Shown: piece after piece, positions 45,840 to 54,573 of the stretch | Layout of the letters: each line of letters starts with the position of its first letter | Position numbering within the stretch: position 1 is the stretch's first letter | Source of the DNA: CAYWFU01 sp964457585 | Lineage (GTDB): Bacteria; JACRDZ01 | DNA length: 56,284 nt | Direction: 5' to 3' | NCBI GenBank assembly: GCA_964457585.1 | Contig: CAYWFU010000012.1 | Coordinates: 1-56,284, forward strand | Made by a program: the position numbers and the translations under genes | Notes under the pieces: generated by a model | Seen by the model: the letters and a program-made list of their open reading frames with translations, nothing else | Database searches by the model: none | Told to the model about the DNA's origin: nothing

Positions 45840-47234
45840 ATGTCCAACAAAATTTTAATAGTAAATAACAATTATGATCTTATATCTTTATTGTATGAAA
45901 TATTAAATGAAAAAGGATATATCGTAAGTATTGCGAAAAATGGAAATGAAGCTATACAAAAAATAAATCAGAATATGCCAAATCTTATTATAACCGATTC
46001 GAATATATCGAAAGTAAATGATATTGAATTAGAGATAAAATTAATAAATGACCCGCGATTAAATCATTTACCAATTATTATGCTGATTGAAAAATATGAT
46101 GAAAGTATAGTAATTGACAGTCTGAAAAATGGAGTTGATGATTTTATAGTCAAACCTTTTAAAGAAGAAGAACTGCTTGCTAAAATTCATTTAATGCTTT
46201 TTAAATTTAAAAGAGGAATAGAAACAAATCCGCTTACCTGGCTTCCGGGTAATAATACTATTAAGGAATATATAGAAAAAATAATTTTAAATAATAAATC
46301 CTTTGCTGTATGTTTTCTTGATATAGATCATTTTAAATCATTTAATGATAAATACGGATTCGCACGAGGAGATGAAGCAATAAAGCTTTGTGCACAAATA
46401 ATAAGTAAAGCTCTATCAAAATATTATCGTGAAGATGATTTTATCGGACATATTGGAGGAGATGATTTTATAATTATTGTGAATCCTGAAAGAGTAGAAC
46501 TGATTTGCAATGAAATTATTAATCAATTTGATGAAAATATTAAATCATTATACGATAAAGATGATTTGCTCAATGGATATATAATATCTAAAAATAGACA
46601 GGGGAATACTGCAAAATTTTCAATTATGACTATTTCTATTGGAGTGGTTAGCAATGAAAAAAGAAAAATAAGCAATTTTTTTCAGGTGTGCGAAATTGGT
46701 AATGAACTAAAGAAATATGCAAAAAGTTTTGGAAAAAGTAATTATGTAATTGATAAAAGAGAAATAGATAAAAAAATAACAGAAATTGCACCATTGAAAA
46801 ATAGATCTACTACCCAAGCTGACTTTTCTTTATATGATGATGATATTGCACCGGTTTTTTATGATATTAAAAAACTTTTCAAAGAAAAAAATCAGATTGC
46901 AATGCTTTTTATAGAAATTATTCCGACAGGAAATGCATATTATCAAAAAATGAATGACTGGGGAGAAATTCTTAATAATATATCTGATATTTTTTTGAAT
47001 TCAAGAGGTAATTTTATGCGTAAAAGTGATATGGTTTCAATTTATAACAATAAAAAGGATAAAATTTTTATTTTTTTATCCCCTCCTCGCAGAAAAAGAA
47101 AGATTGATTTAGAAGATGTTGAAAATATTATTAAAAAAATTAAGACTTATTTTGAAAATAATCAAAAAAAATTTGATGATAAAATTGATATAATTTATGG
47201 TTATAGTATTTTATCTTTTCCATATAGCAGTTAA
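45840..47234 (+). CDS. Response-regulator-like receiver plus GGDEF-type protein
   Basis: 464 residues from the ATG at 45840 (AGGAG ribosome site). Residues 1-122 are a receiver domain with phospho-acceptor Asp53 and Lys105 (VKPF), but the usual acidic pair after strand 1 is replaced by Asn (VNNNYD), so phosphorylation is doubtful. Residues about 133-320 are a GGDEF domain with FLDIDHFKSFND and GGDDF at 206-210, which keeps the residues needed for cyclase activity. The final 120 residues (MLFIEIIPTG..., YGYSILSF) look like a second, degenerate nucleotide-cyclase-like fold. Likely c-di-GMP-related signalling. No histidine kinase nearby. Confidence 0.8.
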   Translation: MSNKILIVNNNYDLISLLYEILNEKGYIVSIAKNGNEAIQKINQNMPNLIITDSNISKVNDIELEIKLINDPRLNHLPIIMLIEKYDESIVIDSLKNGVDDFIVKPFKEEELLAKIHLMLFKFKRGIETNPLTWLPGNNTIKEYIEKIILNNKSFAVCFLDIDHFKSFNDKYGFARGDEAIKLCAQIISKALSKYYREDDFIGHIGGDDFIIIVNPERVELICNEIINQFDENIKSLYDKDDLLNGYIISKNRQGNTAKFSIMTISIGVVSNEKRKISNFFQVCEIGNELKKYAKSFGKSNYVIDKREIDKKITEIAPLKNRSTTQADFSLYDDDIAPVFYDIKKLFKEKNQIAMLFIEIIPTGNAYYQKMNDWGEILNNISDIFLNSRGNFMRKSDMVSIYNNKKDKIFIFLSPPRRKRKIDLEDVENIIKKIKTYFENNQKKFDDKIDIIYGYSILSFPYSS

Positions 47235-47250
47235 TAAGCTCTCTATAAAA

Positions 47251-47928
47251 TTATTTGCCTTTATTTTTTTTATAAAAGCCATATCCAACTCCAAAGATAA
47301 ATCCTCCTATATGCGCCCACCAGGCGATGCCTCCTTCATTAATATTCAGAGATTGAGAAGAAAGGAGAGTTCCGCTGAAAAATTGAATTAAAAACCAGAA
47401 TCCTAAAAAAACTAAAGCAGGTAATTCAATTATTCTTATAAAAAAAAATATAGGTACTAATGTAACAATCCGTGACTTAGGAAAAAAAATAAAATAAGCC
47501 CCAAGTACACCAGCAATAGCTCCGCTTGCGCCTATAATTGGAGTAGTAGAAAATGGATTAATATAAATTTGAACAAAAGTTGCAAATATCCCGCTAAGAA
47601 TATAGAAAATTAAAAATCTAAAATGACCTAATTTATCTTCTACATTATCACCAAAAATCCATAAATATAACATATTTCCAAAAATATGCATCCATCCTGC
47701 ATGTAAAAAAATTGATGTCAATAAAGGAATAATCATTGAAAGAAAATTAAATTTATAGATACCAAAAAGATAATATTTACGTGGAATTACGCCATATATT
47801 CTAATGAATTGCATTAAGTTATATTCTAAAAAAATTTCATGGAAAAAGAATGCAAAATTGATAACTATCAAAAAAATCGTGGCAAACGGAAAAGTTTTTG
47901 ATGGAATTGTATCTTTTATTGGTATCAT
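47251..47928 (-). CDS. Rhomboid family intramembrane serine protease
   Basis: 225 residues with six to seven membrane helices. HAGWMHIFGNM (about 76-86), catalytic Ser135 in GASGA and catalytic His206 in WWAHIGGF are all present, so it should be active. Rhomboids cut membrane proteins inside the bilayer. AAGGA precedes the ATG. It is last in the sppA-yip1-rhomboid series, separated by a palindrome and a repeat. Confidence 0.92.
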   Translation of the reverse strand: MIPIKDTIPSKTFPFATIFLIVINFAFFFHEIFLEYNLMQFIRIYGVIPRKYYLFGIYKFNFLSMIIPLLTSIFLHAGWMHIFGNMLYLWIFGDNVEDKLGHFRFLIFYILSGIFATFVQIYINPFSTTPIIGASGAIAGVLGAYFIFFPKSRIVTLVPIFFFIRIIELPALVFLGFWFLIQFFSGTLLSSQSLNINEGGIAWWAHIGGFIFGVGYGFYKKNKGK

Positions 47929-47940
47929 ACAGTCCTTGAT

Positions 47941-47970
47941 ATGTTCGCATAATTATAGTTATGCGAACAT
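47941..47970. promoter_or_regulatory. Perfect palindrome upstream of the rhomboid gene
   Basis: 12-bp arms ATGTTCGCATAA / TTATGCGAACAT with a 6-bp centre, ending 12 bases before the rhomboid ATG. It could be an operator, an mRNA hairpin or a small dispersed repeat. Confidence 0.4.
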
Positions 47971-48011
47971 GAGACGATTATATAAATTAGGATGCCTTCG
48001 GCAGCAACTTA

Positions 48012-48120
48012 AGTTACAAAGTGACAGGCACAAAGTAAAAACAGTTCCAAAACATAGAGGCATAGAGTTTTTTGGTTTTCTTTTTAAACTTTGTGCCTTT
48101 GCTGCTTTGTGCCTGATTAG
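48012..48120. repeat. GGCACAAAG inverted repeat, copy 1
   Basis: Arms made of the words GGCACAAAG and CTTTGTGCC around a core containing GAGTTTTTTGGTTTTC. A tail TTTTCAATTTCCTATC follows at 48122-48137. The copy at 49812-49925 aligns in the opposite orientation. Confidence 0.8.
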
Positions 48121-48138
48121 GTTTTCAATTTCCTATCT

Positions 48139-48717
48139 TCAAGTTAATATATAAAAAAAAGAAATAATTAAACTGATAATTATTACAACACTAATTATAA
48201 AAATAAATAAAAAAGGCGTGATATATAAAAAGAATGCTTCTTTTAGCGAAAAGTTGTAAGTTAATTCTAATGATTGCAGCTGCAATCTGAATGACCAAAA
48301 GAATAAAATCAAATAAAAAATATAATATAATGCATTACTATTCGGGGTTAAAACTTGTGAGATAATTGCACCCGCCGGTAAAAAAATGAATGGTAAGAAA
48401 GATATTCCCAATATAATAAAAAAATGAATTATATTCCCTTCATGCTTTTTTAAGGCGCTCATGAAATGAAATATCGAAGTTAAAATTATCCATAATAAAA
48501 TATGAATAATAACTTTTACTAACAGTCCAAAAGTAAGTAATATATTCACATTCTCAACAGAATCAACCTTAGATATCACCGATCCAAGAGTTTGACAAAA
48601 AATTGAAATAAATAAAATTATCAAACTTATTAATATTGGATGTTTTACTTCTAAAAGGTTTTTAATATTATTTTTCGTATCTATTATAAGATCATAAAAA
48701 ATTTCAATTGTTTCCAT
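48139..48717 (-). CDS. Yip1-domain-like membrane protein
   Basis: 192 residues with five hydrophobic helices (about 28-46, 62-84, 98-120, 128-146, 160-188) after a short soluble N-terminus (IDTKNNIKNLLEVKHP). Layout and the SALKKHEGNIIHFFIILGISFLP segment fit bacterial YIP1-family proteins of unknown role. Starts 2 bases before the end of sppA, so the two are coupled. Confidence 0.65.
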   Translation of the reverse strand: METIEIFYDLIIDTKNNIKNLLEVKHPILISLIILFISIFCQTLGSVISKVDSVENVNILLTFGLLVKVIIHILLWIILTSIFHFMSALKKHEGNIIHFFIILGISFLPFIFLPAGAIISQVLTPNSNALYYIFYLILFFWSFRLQLQSLELTYNFSLKEAFFLYITPFLFIFIISVVIIISLIISFFYILT

Positions 48718-48719
48718 TT

Positions 48720-49682
48720 TTATTCCATCATATATTCTAATCGCAATTTAGATTTATTTAATATTTTAGTAATTGAACTGTTTTCATCCATTCGTTTATC
48801 TAAAATCTCAAAAAATTTTTCAAAAAAATTATAATCTTTAATTATATTAGGTTCATCCCCAAGTCCGGATATTTTTCCTGCTAATTTTATTGCATCCTGC
48901 AAATTTCCCAATTCATCAATCATTCCTTTGGATTTTGCCTGTTCTCCTGATAATATACTGCCATCTGCCCATTCCTTAACTTTTTCAACAGGAATTTTTC
49001 TTCCTTCGCTAATTGCACCAACAAACTGTCCATAAGCATTATCTATCATATTCTGAAGTAATTGTCTTTCTTCATCAGTCATGTCTCTTGTAGCAGATCC
49101 AATATCTTTGAATTTGCCACTTTTGATTACTTCGGTTTTAATTCCAATCTTTTTAAATAATCCATCAATATTTGCCATTTCAGCAATAACACCAATACTG
49201 CCTGTAATTGTACCCGGATTGGCTACAATTTTATCTGCAATACATGCAATATAATACCCGCCGCTTGCAGCTACGTCTCCCATAGACACAACTACTTTTT
49301 TATTTTTTTGTTTTAATTTTTTAATTTCTTCATATACTTCCTGACAGGCCGCAACACTGCCGCCTGGACTATTAATACGTAAAACCACAGCTTTTATTTT
49401 TGGATTTTTTTTGATTTTTTCCAATTTATCAATGATCTGGTCAGTTCCATTCAAGATTGATGGAATAAACATTTCACGTTCACCAATAGAAATCTGTCCA
49501 TAAATATAAATAACAGCAATTCCAGCTTTTTTTGATTTTCCAAATGTTGATAAATCAATATCAAATTCTTTTGTTTTGGTGTTATTGGTATTATTAGCTT
49601 TTAAGATAAGAACAAATCCTAAAACAACAGAAAGCAAACATGAAAAAATTAAAATATAAGCAGCAATTTTTTTATTATCCAT
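48720..49682 (-). CDS. sppA: Signal peptide peptidase SppA
   Basis: 320 residues, short form as in B. subtilis. One N-terminal membrane helix (about 6-28); substrate groove LRINSPGGSV; nucleophile Ser140 in GDVAASGGYYIA; GTITGSIGV; catalytic Lys in the SGKFKDIGSATR segment (190-192). It degrades signal peptides and small membrane peptides in the membrane. First of three minus-strand genes. Confidence 0.93.
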   Translation of the reverse strand: MDNKKIAAYILIFSCLLSVVLGFVLILKANNTNNTKTKEFDIDLSTFGKSKKAGIAVIYIYGQISIGEREMFIPSILNGTDQIIDKLEKIKKNPKIKAVVLRINSPGGSVAACQEVYEEIKKLKQKNKKVVVSMGDVAASGGYYIACIADKIVANPGTITGSIGVIAEMANIDGLFKKIGIKTEVIKSGKFKDIGSATRDMTDEERQLLQNMIDNAYGQFVGAISEGRKIPVEKVKEWADGSILSGEQAKSKGMIDELGNLQDAIKLAGKISGLGDEPNIIKDYNFFEKFFEILDKRMDENSSITKILNKSKLRLEYMME

Positions 49683-49811
49683 TTATAATTAATCTCCATA
49701 TATTTTAATAGCACTGTAGTACTAATTAATTACTATCCTTTTTTACTTTAATTAGCTATATATGTCAAGGGGAATAATTATATTGTAACTTGAGGTGTAG
49801 AAAATTGAAAA

Positions 49812-49925
49812 ACTAATTAGGCACAAAGGCACAAAGTTGCAAAGGCACAAAGTTTAAAAGAAAACCAAAAAACTCTGTGCCTGTTATGCTTTAGAACTGT
49901 TTTTACTTTGTGCCTTTGTGCTTAA
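49812..49925. repeat. GGCACAAAG inverted repeat, copy 2
   Basis: Same family as 48012-48120, opposite orientation: TAATTAGGCACAAAGG..., AAAACCAAAAAACTCTGTGCC, GAACTGTTTTTACTTTGTGCC. Confidence 0.8.
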
Positions 49926-50055
49926 TCTTTCAAATTCTTAAACTTTCAACTAGCCTCCACAAAACAATCACACATTTAATCTGGTTTTATTTTTTCTCTA
50001 TAAGTGTTTCTGGATATCAATATATTGCTCTATAAATGGAGTTATTTCAAAATAA

Positions 50056-50142
50056 GCTCGATGAATCGAGCAACTACAATGCAATATGTTTGTAGTTGCC
50101 CAATTCATTGGGCATAAAATGTAAACTTTCAAATTCCTGTAT
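50056..50142. repeat. Hairpin-pair repeat, copy 4
   Basis: GCTCGATGAATCGAGC-AACTACAA, then TTGTAGTTGC-CCAATTCATTGGGC, then ACTTTCAAATTCCTGTAT. The gap 49683-50055 holds only this, the repeat above and AT-rich DNA. Confidence 0.8.
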
Positions 50143-50160
50143 ATCAAATGTAACTAAAAA

Positions 50161-50490
50161 AATTATGAGGAATTTTGGCGTGTTCTAAATGTTTATAATG
50201 GAAAAATCCTGCCTGATGAGCTTAACAAAATAGGAACATATAAAATTGCTATTCCTGATACTCAGAATTTAAATGACACTATTGAAAAACTGAAAAAAGA
50301 ATCTGAAGTAGAATTAGTTGAACCAAATTTTATATCAAAAGCATTGTCAATTGGAACTAATCCTCTATTATATGACAATAATAAATCCAATCTCTCTCTA
50401 ATAAATGTTCAAGAAAGAGATTATCGCGTAAACAGCGGATCAATAACAATCGGGACCGGGTTGAATGGGAAAAATATTAGACTGGAGTAA
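50161..50490 (+). pseudogene. Relic of a subtilisin-like protease prodomain
   Basis: An open stretch of 109 codons without a plausible start reads NYEEFWRVLNVYNGKILPDE, then KIGTYKIAIPDTQNLN and ESEVELVEPNFISKALSIG, ending at TAA 50488. The VELVEPNFI pattern after a two-helix alpha/beta unit is that of S8 protease propeptides (I9-like). The catalytic domain (Asp/His/Ser motifs) is absent. It lies just downstream of repeats and is therefore read as a fragment. Confidence 0.5.
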
Positions 50491-50496
50491 ATAGGG

Positions 50497-50898
50497 TTAC
50501 TTTGTATAATACTTTAGTATAACATGTTTAATACCATCTAAAAGTTTTAAATGATCATTTTTAATTTTGTTATATATTTTTAAAGCTTGATTTTCATCGT
50601 ATATGTGTGAAGTTTTATTTCGATCTTCAAGCATATCAATCCATCCATCACCATCTTTTAATATCTTTGCTTTAAAAGCTTCTTTGATAACTATCCGTGG
50701 AGTATCTGCTTCTATTCCATTATACTCCAGTACAGCTTTAATAAGTTTCCATGCCAATTCAAATGTAAATTCAAACCTTTGAATTGTACCATCTACTACT
50801 ATATTTCCTTTTGATAAATCTTCATTTACCGCTTCTCTTAATCTCTCCAGAGCTTCTTTAAAATCAGTAAATAATTCTTCAATTCTTTCTTGTTTCAT
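50497..50898 (-). CDS. HEPT/HI0074-like nucleotidyltransferase partner
   Basis: 133 residues, all-helical. It matches the nucleotidyltransferase substrate-binding (HI0074/HepT-like) family: RFEFTFELAWKLIKAVLEYNG and the RNxTSHIY motif (Arg93, His98, Tyr100), which in HEPT toxins is the RX4-6H RNase site. The start overlaps the nucleotidyltransferase gene by 20 bases. A toxin-antitoxin role is likely by analogy, though the HI0073/HI0074 branch is not proven to be toxic. Confidence 0.8.
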   Translation of the reverse strand: MKQERIEELFTDFKEALERLREAVNEDLSKGNIVVDGTIQRFEFTFELAWKLIKAVLEYNGIEADTPRIVIKEAFKAKILKDGDGWIDMLEDRNKTSHIYDENQALKIYNKIKNDHLKLLDGIKHVILKYYTK

Positions 50899-51199
50899 AA
50901 AAAATTATTCCTTCTTTTAATATTTTTTCTTTCAGACTCTCTTTTTTTAATGAATAAAAATTTAAAACATCTATTTTTAAAGGAATTTTTATAAATTCAT
51001 CAAGTTTATTTTTTATAATATTAATATCTCTATCTGTCCATGCTTTTCCAAAAATTGCAATGTCAATATCTGAAGTTTTCTTAAATTCACCTTTTACACG
51101 CGAACCAAATACAATTATTTTTTCTGGAATTTTATATTCTAAAATTAAATTAATAATCTGATTTGATATTTTCGGATCTATTCCTTCAATTTTTTTCAT
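50879..51199 (-). CDS. MNT-type minimal nucleotidyltransferase (antitoxin-like)
   Basis: 106 residues. Minimal pol-beta-like fold with GSR at 32-34 and DID at 44-46 (GSRVKGEFKKTSDIDIAI), the third acidic residue in IDVLNF. MntA-like antitoxins AMPylate the HEPT toxin partner. Upstream of and overlapping its partner gene, the standard order for this branch. Confidence 0.85.
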   Translation of the reverse strand: MKKIEGIDPKISNQIINLILEYKIPEKIIVFGSRVKGEFKKTSDIDIAIFGKAWTDRDINIIKNKLDEFIKIPLKIDVLNFYSLKKESLKEKILKEGIIFYETRKN

Positions 51200-51235
51200 T
51201 TTACTCGCACTTTTTTAAATATTTTAACATCTTAA

Positions 51236-51604
51236 ATTTAGGCTCGATAAATCGGCAACTATCATTTTAGCTTTATGTTACTACTGTTGACCTTCTGCAA
51301 CAACTTAAGTCCCAAATGACAAGCACCAATTAACAAACAAATACCAAATTCCAATATACAAATCACAAATAAATTCTAAACATTAGATATCCAAAGTATT
51401 AAAAAGTTTGAATTTTGATTATTAAAATTTGGATATTATTTGAATTTTGAAATTTGTTATTTGAAATTTTATACCTGTTTTAATACACTTTCAAATTCCT
51501 ATACTTCTAGGTTAAGGTTATGGTTAAGATGCCCGTTTAGCCTTTGGGTTAGGTTTTCAGCCCTTTAACCCTTACCTAACTCCTAAACTGGCCTCCTTAC
51601 CTTT
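51236..51604. repeat. Repeat-dense gene-free region
   Basis: No gene. Contains a decayed hairpin-pair unit (GCTCGATAAATCG-GCAACTA, 51242-51261), an AT-rich inverted repeat (51336-51480, words AAATACCAAATTCC and their complements), the ACTTTCAAATTCCTATAC motif at 51487-51504, and a GGTTAAGG/CCTTACCTAAC inverted repeat at 51511-51604. Confidence 0.6.
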
Positions 51605-51619
51605 ACCTTTCTTTTTTAT

Positions 51620-51700
51620 ACTTTCAATTTCCTGTACTTTAAAATAAGCCTGATAAATCAGGCAACTACAAAAATTTTAGTGTAGTTGCTCGATACTCAA
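51620..51700. repeat. Hairpin-pair repeat, copy 5, right end decayed
   Basis: ACTTTCAATTTCCTGTAC motif, then GCCTGATAAATCAGGC-AACTACAA, then GTGTAGTTGCTCGAT with the second arm lost. A weak ACTCAATTAA/TTAATTGAGT inverted repeat follows to about 51735; another ACTTTCAAATTCCTATGT lies at 51766-51783. Confidence 0.65.
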
Positions 51701-51867
51701 TTAATCTTGTACTCAACTTGTTTAATTGAGTAAATGTTGAGCACAAGTTTATCAAGCTGTTATGAACTTTCAAATTCCTATGTTTAAATATAGGGTTTGA
51801 TTTTAACAAAATTTTCATGATTATGCAATATTAATTGGGTTTAAAACGCTGCAATATATTTGTAGTT

Positions 51868-52007
51868 GCCCAATTCATTGGGCTCAAAAACAGCTTGATG
51901 AATCGAGCAACTACAATTAACAGTTACAAAGGTACTGAGGCTGAGGCACAAAGGCACAGAGTTTTTTTGATTTTCAAACTCTGTGCCTTTGCCACTTTGT
52001 GCCTTTC
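51868..52007. repeat. Composite repeat: hairpin pair plus GGCACAAAG hairpin
   Basis: GCCCAATTCATTGGGC (51868-51883), GCTTGATGAATCGAGC (51893-51908), then ACAATTAACAGTTACAAAGG and a GGCACAAAG/CTTTGTGCC hairpin to 52007. The same order is found at 53154-53290 and 55293-55495. It ends 2 bases before the TolB-like gene stop. Confidence 0.75.
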
Positions 52008-52009
52008 AT

Positions 52010-53119
52010 CTATTGTATCCACGGTCTATTGCAAAGAGATATATCTGTAAATTCCTCTGAAGAAAGTGTAGTAATTATGGTCTGATCAGTTCCATCTGGT
52101 TTTATTGCATAAATACTTAAGGAATTATCCTGAACAGCGCAAAAAATTATATATTTATTATCCGGTGACCAATCAGGGTCATTTTTAATATATTTATTAT
52201 TGGTAATTTTATTTTTATTTGTTCCATCTGCATTTATTACATATAATTCTGTTTTTAAATCTAAAGGATGATTTATATCATTTAAAATATAAACAATTTT
52301 TGTACCATCTGGTGACCATGACGGAGAAGTAGAATAATAATAATCACTATTATTTGTTAAATTGATCTTATTTTCACCATTTGCGTCAATTAGATAAATG
52401 TCACTGTCTTTTAAATTTTTGTCAGCTTTAACATACATTATTTTTGTCCCATCAGGTGACCAATGTGCTTCAACACTGATGTTAAGCAGCTTTGTAATTC
52501 CAGAGCCATCGGTATTTACAATAAAAAGTCCATCTTCATCAAGTGTTTCCTTGCTGAAAAAAATTTTTGTGCCGTCTGGTGACCACTCTGGAGTAGAAAT
52601 ATCAATTAAACTTCCGATATCAGCGAATTTTGTAATATTCGTACCATCAGGTGACATAATATAAATTGCATCAATTCCATCTTTATTTGAGACAAAGGCA
52701 ATTTTACTTCCATCCGGTGACCATGTTGCGCCGCGTGTTATGCTATCAGTATTTAAAATATTTGTTAAACCGGTGCCATCACTATTAATGATATATATTT
52801 TACTTTGGTCGAAAATATATTTGCTGGAATAGCGAGTGAACAAAATTTTTGTTTTATCCGGTGACCACACAGAGTAATAAGGATATGAATCATCAAAAGA
52901 AGTTAATTTTACTAAATTCGTTCCATCTGCATTAATTATATAAAGGTCTCCATATTTTGGAAATAAACGCCTGTCTTGCGAAGCATAAAAAATTATTTTC
53001 CCGGCTAAAGTATTTTTACTGAATGTCTCAATGGTTTTATTTTTATCTTTACCGCAATTAATTGAAAAAATGAAAATCATAAAAAATAAAGCAATGAACA
53101 ATAATTTTAATTTATTCAT
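52010..53119 (-). CDS. TolB-like beta-propeller lipoprotein (PD40 repeats)
   Basis: 369 residues. Signal peptide with lipobox FSINC and ribosome site AAGGAG. Six WSPDGTKI-type PD40/WD40-like blades with intervening LYIINADGTN strands, as in the TolB C-terminal domain; the TolB N-terminal domain is absent. Probably an extracytoplasmic binding propeller. Both ends of the gene abut composite repeats. Confidence 0.85.
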   Translation of the reverse strand: MNKLKLLFIALFFMIFIFSINCGKDKNKTIETFSKNTLAGKIIFYASQDRRLFPKYGDLYIINADGTNLVKLTSFDDSYPYYSVWSPDKTKILFTRYSSKYIFDQSKIYIINSDGTGLTNILNTDSITRGATWSPDGSKIAFVSNKDGIDAIYIMSPDGTNITKFADIGSLIDISTPEWSPDGTKIFFSKETLDEDGLFIVNTDGSGITKLLNISVEAHWSPDGTKIMYVKADKNLKDSDIYLIDANGENKINLTNNSDYYYSTSPSWSPDGTKIVYILNDINHPLDLKTELYVINADGTNKNKITNNKYIKNDPDWSPDNKYIIFCAVQDNSLSIYAIKPDGTDQTIITTLSSEEFTDISLCNRPWIQ

Positions 53120-53153
53120 ATTTTCTCCTTGAATTCAATTATGTAATGTAGTT

Positions 53154-53290
53154 GCCCAATTTATTGGGCTTAACAACAGCTCGATGAATCGAGCAACTAC
53201 AATTAACAGTTACAAAGTGACAGAGCACAAAGGCACAGAGTTTTTTGGTTTTAAAACTTTGTGCCTTTCTTTACGCCTTTGCCCCTTCAC
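53154..53290. repeat. Composite repeat, second copy
   Basis: GCCCAATTTATTGGGC (53154-53169), GCTCGATGAATCGAGC (53179-53194), ACAATTAACAGTTACAAAGTG, then GGCACAGAG...CTTTGTGCC. It fills the gap between the TolB-like and DUF4143 genes. Confidence 0.78.
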
Positions 53291-53295
53291 TTCAG

Positions 53296-54441
53296 TCAAA
53301 ATTCAAACCCGGGTTTAAGTTTCAAAAGCCAATCCTCACACGATATGTAATAAATATCCCCAATTTTTAAATATTCTTTGCCTCCATAAATCAAAAACAA
53401 TCGTGCCTCGGGATAGTCTTCCTTAAAAGCCTTGAGTCCTGCAAGATCGGAATTTTTAATCTGGGCAGTTCTTTTGACTTCCACTGCAATAATTCCTTTA
53501 GTCCCATAAAGTACAAAATCAACTTCAGTTCCAGATTTTGTTCGCCAAAAATACATTTGATAATCATTACTATCGTAAGCGCAGAAAGCACGCAAGTGCT
53601 GTGCGATAAGTCCCTCTAAAGCTGCTCCGTCAATTTCCTCAGGCTTATCCAAAGGCCCGCTGGGACGTAATGAACGAAAAACACCTGCGTCAAAGTAATA
53701 AAATTTAGGATGCTGAACAATGTGTCTTTTAGCCCGTTTTGAAAAAACCGGCAGCCGAAACGCGAGCAAAAGATCCTCCAGAATTTCTATATATCCCTCT
53801 ACGGTTTTTCGAGATACCTGACATTCGCGCGAAACCTCAGATGTATTAAGCACTGAACCATGCGAAAAACTCACCGACTCCAAAAATCTTGCAAAATTAC
53901 CGACATTACGAGTAAGTCCTTCCATTTGAACTTCTTCCTTAAGATATAGTGAGGCATAAGTTCGCAATACATCAGCAGGATCTGCTGCATGGCAAACAAT
54001 TGGAAGCATTCCTTCGCTAAGAGCATGCTTCAAATTAAATCTTGTGCCCAATTCACCTGCCATAAACGGATGCATTGTCCTTAAAACCGCTCTGCCACCC
54101 AGGAGATTTGCTCCGGATCTCTTAAGCTTTCGCGCACTTGAACCTGTTAGTATAAATTTTAATTCCTTTCCCTTTTGAATCATCTGATGCACTACAGAAA
54201 GAATCTGAGGTACTTTTTGGACTTCATCAACAATAACGGTTGTCCTGGTTTGTCCTTCGATAAGATGAAATAAACGCTCCGGACGAGCGGAAAATTCACG
54301 AAAAACATCTGGCATTAAGAAGTCAATATAAAGAGCCTCCGGGTATCGATTCTGAAGCCATGTAGATTTGCCAGTTCCTCTAGGACCAAACAAAAAATAA
54401 CTTTGTGGAGCATCAGAAAAAAATCTACTTATTAATTCCAT
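53296..54441 (-). CDS. AAA ATPase with DUF4143 C-terminal domain, probably acquired
   Basis: 381 residues from the ATG at 54441 (AAGGAAG ribosome site). Walker A GPRGTGKST at 19-27, Walker B TVIVDEVQ, sensor ILTGSSARKL, a winged-helix region (SEVSRECQVSRKTVEGYIEILED) and a PD-(D/E)xK-like C-terminus (FWRTKSGTEVDFVLYG...IIAVEVKR). The family is widespread and mobile, function unclear, often discussed with defence or toxin-like roles. GC content (about 44%) is higher than its neighbours, which suggests transfer. Confidence 0.85.
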   Translation of the reverse strand: MELISRFFSDAPQSYFLFGPRGTGKSTWLQNRYPEALYIDFLMPDVFREFSARPERLFHLIEGQTRTTVIVDEVQKVPQILSVVHQMIQKGKELKFILTGSSARKLKRSGANLLGGRAVLRTMHPFMAGELGTRFNLKHALSEGMLPIVCHAADPADVLRTYASLYLKEEVQMEGLTRNVGNFARFLESVSFSHGSVLNTSEVSRECQVSRKTVEGYIEILEDLLLAFRLPVFSKRAKRHIVQHPKFYYFDAGVFRSLRPSGPLDKPEEIDGAALEGLIAQHLRAFCAYDSNDYQMYFWRTKSGTEVDFVLYGTKGIIAVEVKRTAQIKNSDLAGLKAFKEDYPEARLFLIYGGKEYLKIGDIYYISCEDWLLKLKPGFEF

Positions 54442-54573
54442 TTTAGCTTCCTTTTTGGAAATTGCAATGCCATAAATATAGCACAAAAATTTGAACAATT
54501 CAATAGAAGTTTTATAAAATTAATTGAGTATCAAGCAACTACAATATCCGAATTTATACCAAACTCAAGCTTT

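Noticed and set aside
45635..45868. 77-codon open frame running through the element into the BNR relic
   Set aside because: It joins element DNA to a gene remnant; no ribosome site, and it overlaps the response regulator start.
51336..51480. CRISPR-like array
   Set aside because: The repeats are inverted and degenerate, without uniform spacers.
51835..52050. 71-codon open frame in the composite repeat
   Set aside because: It is composed of repeat sequence and overlaps the TolB-like gene end.
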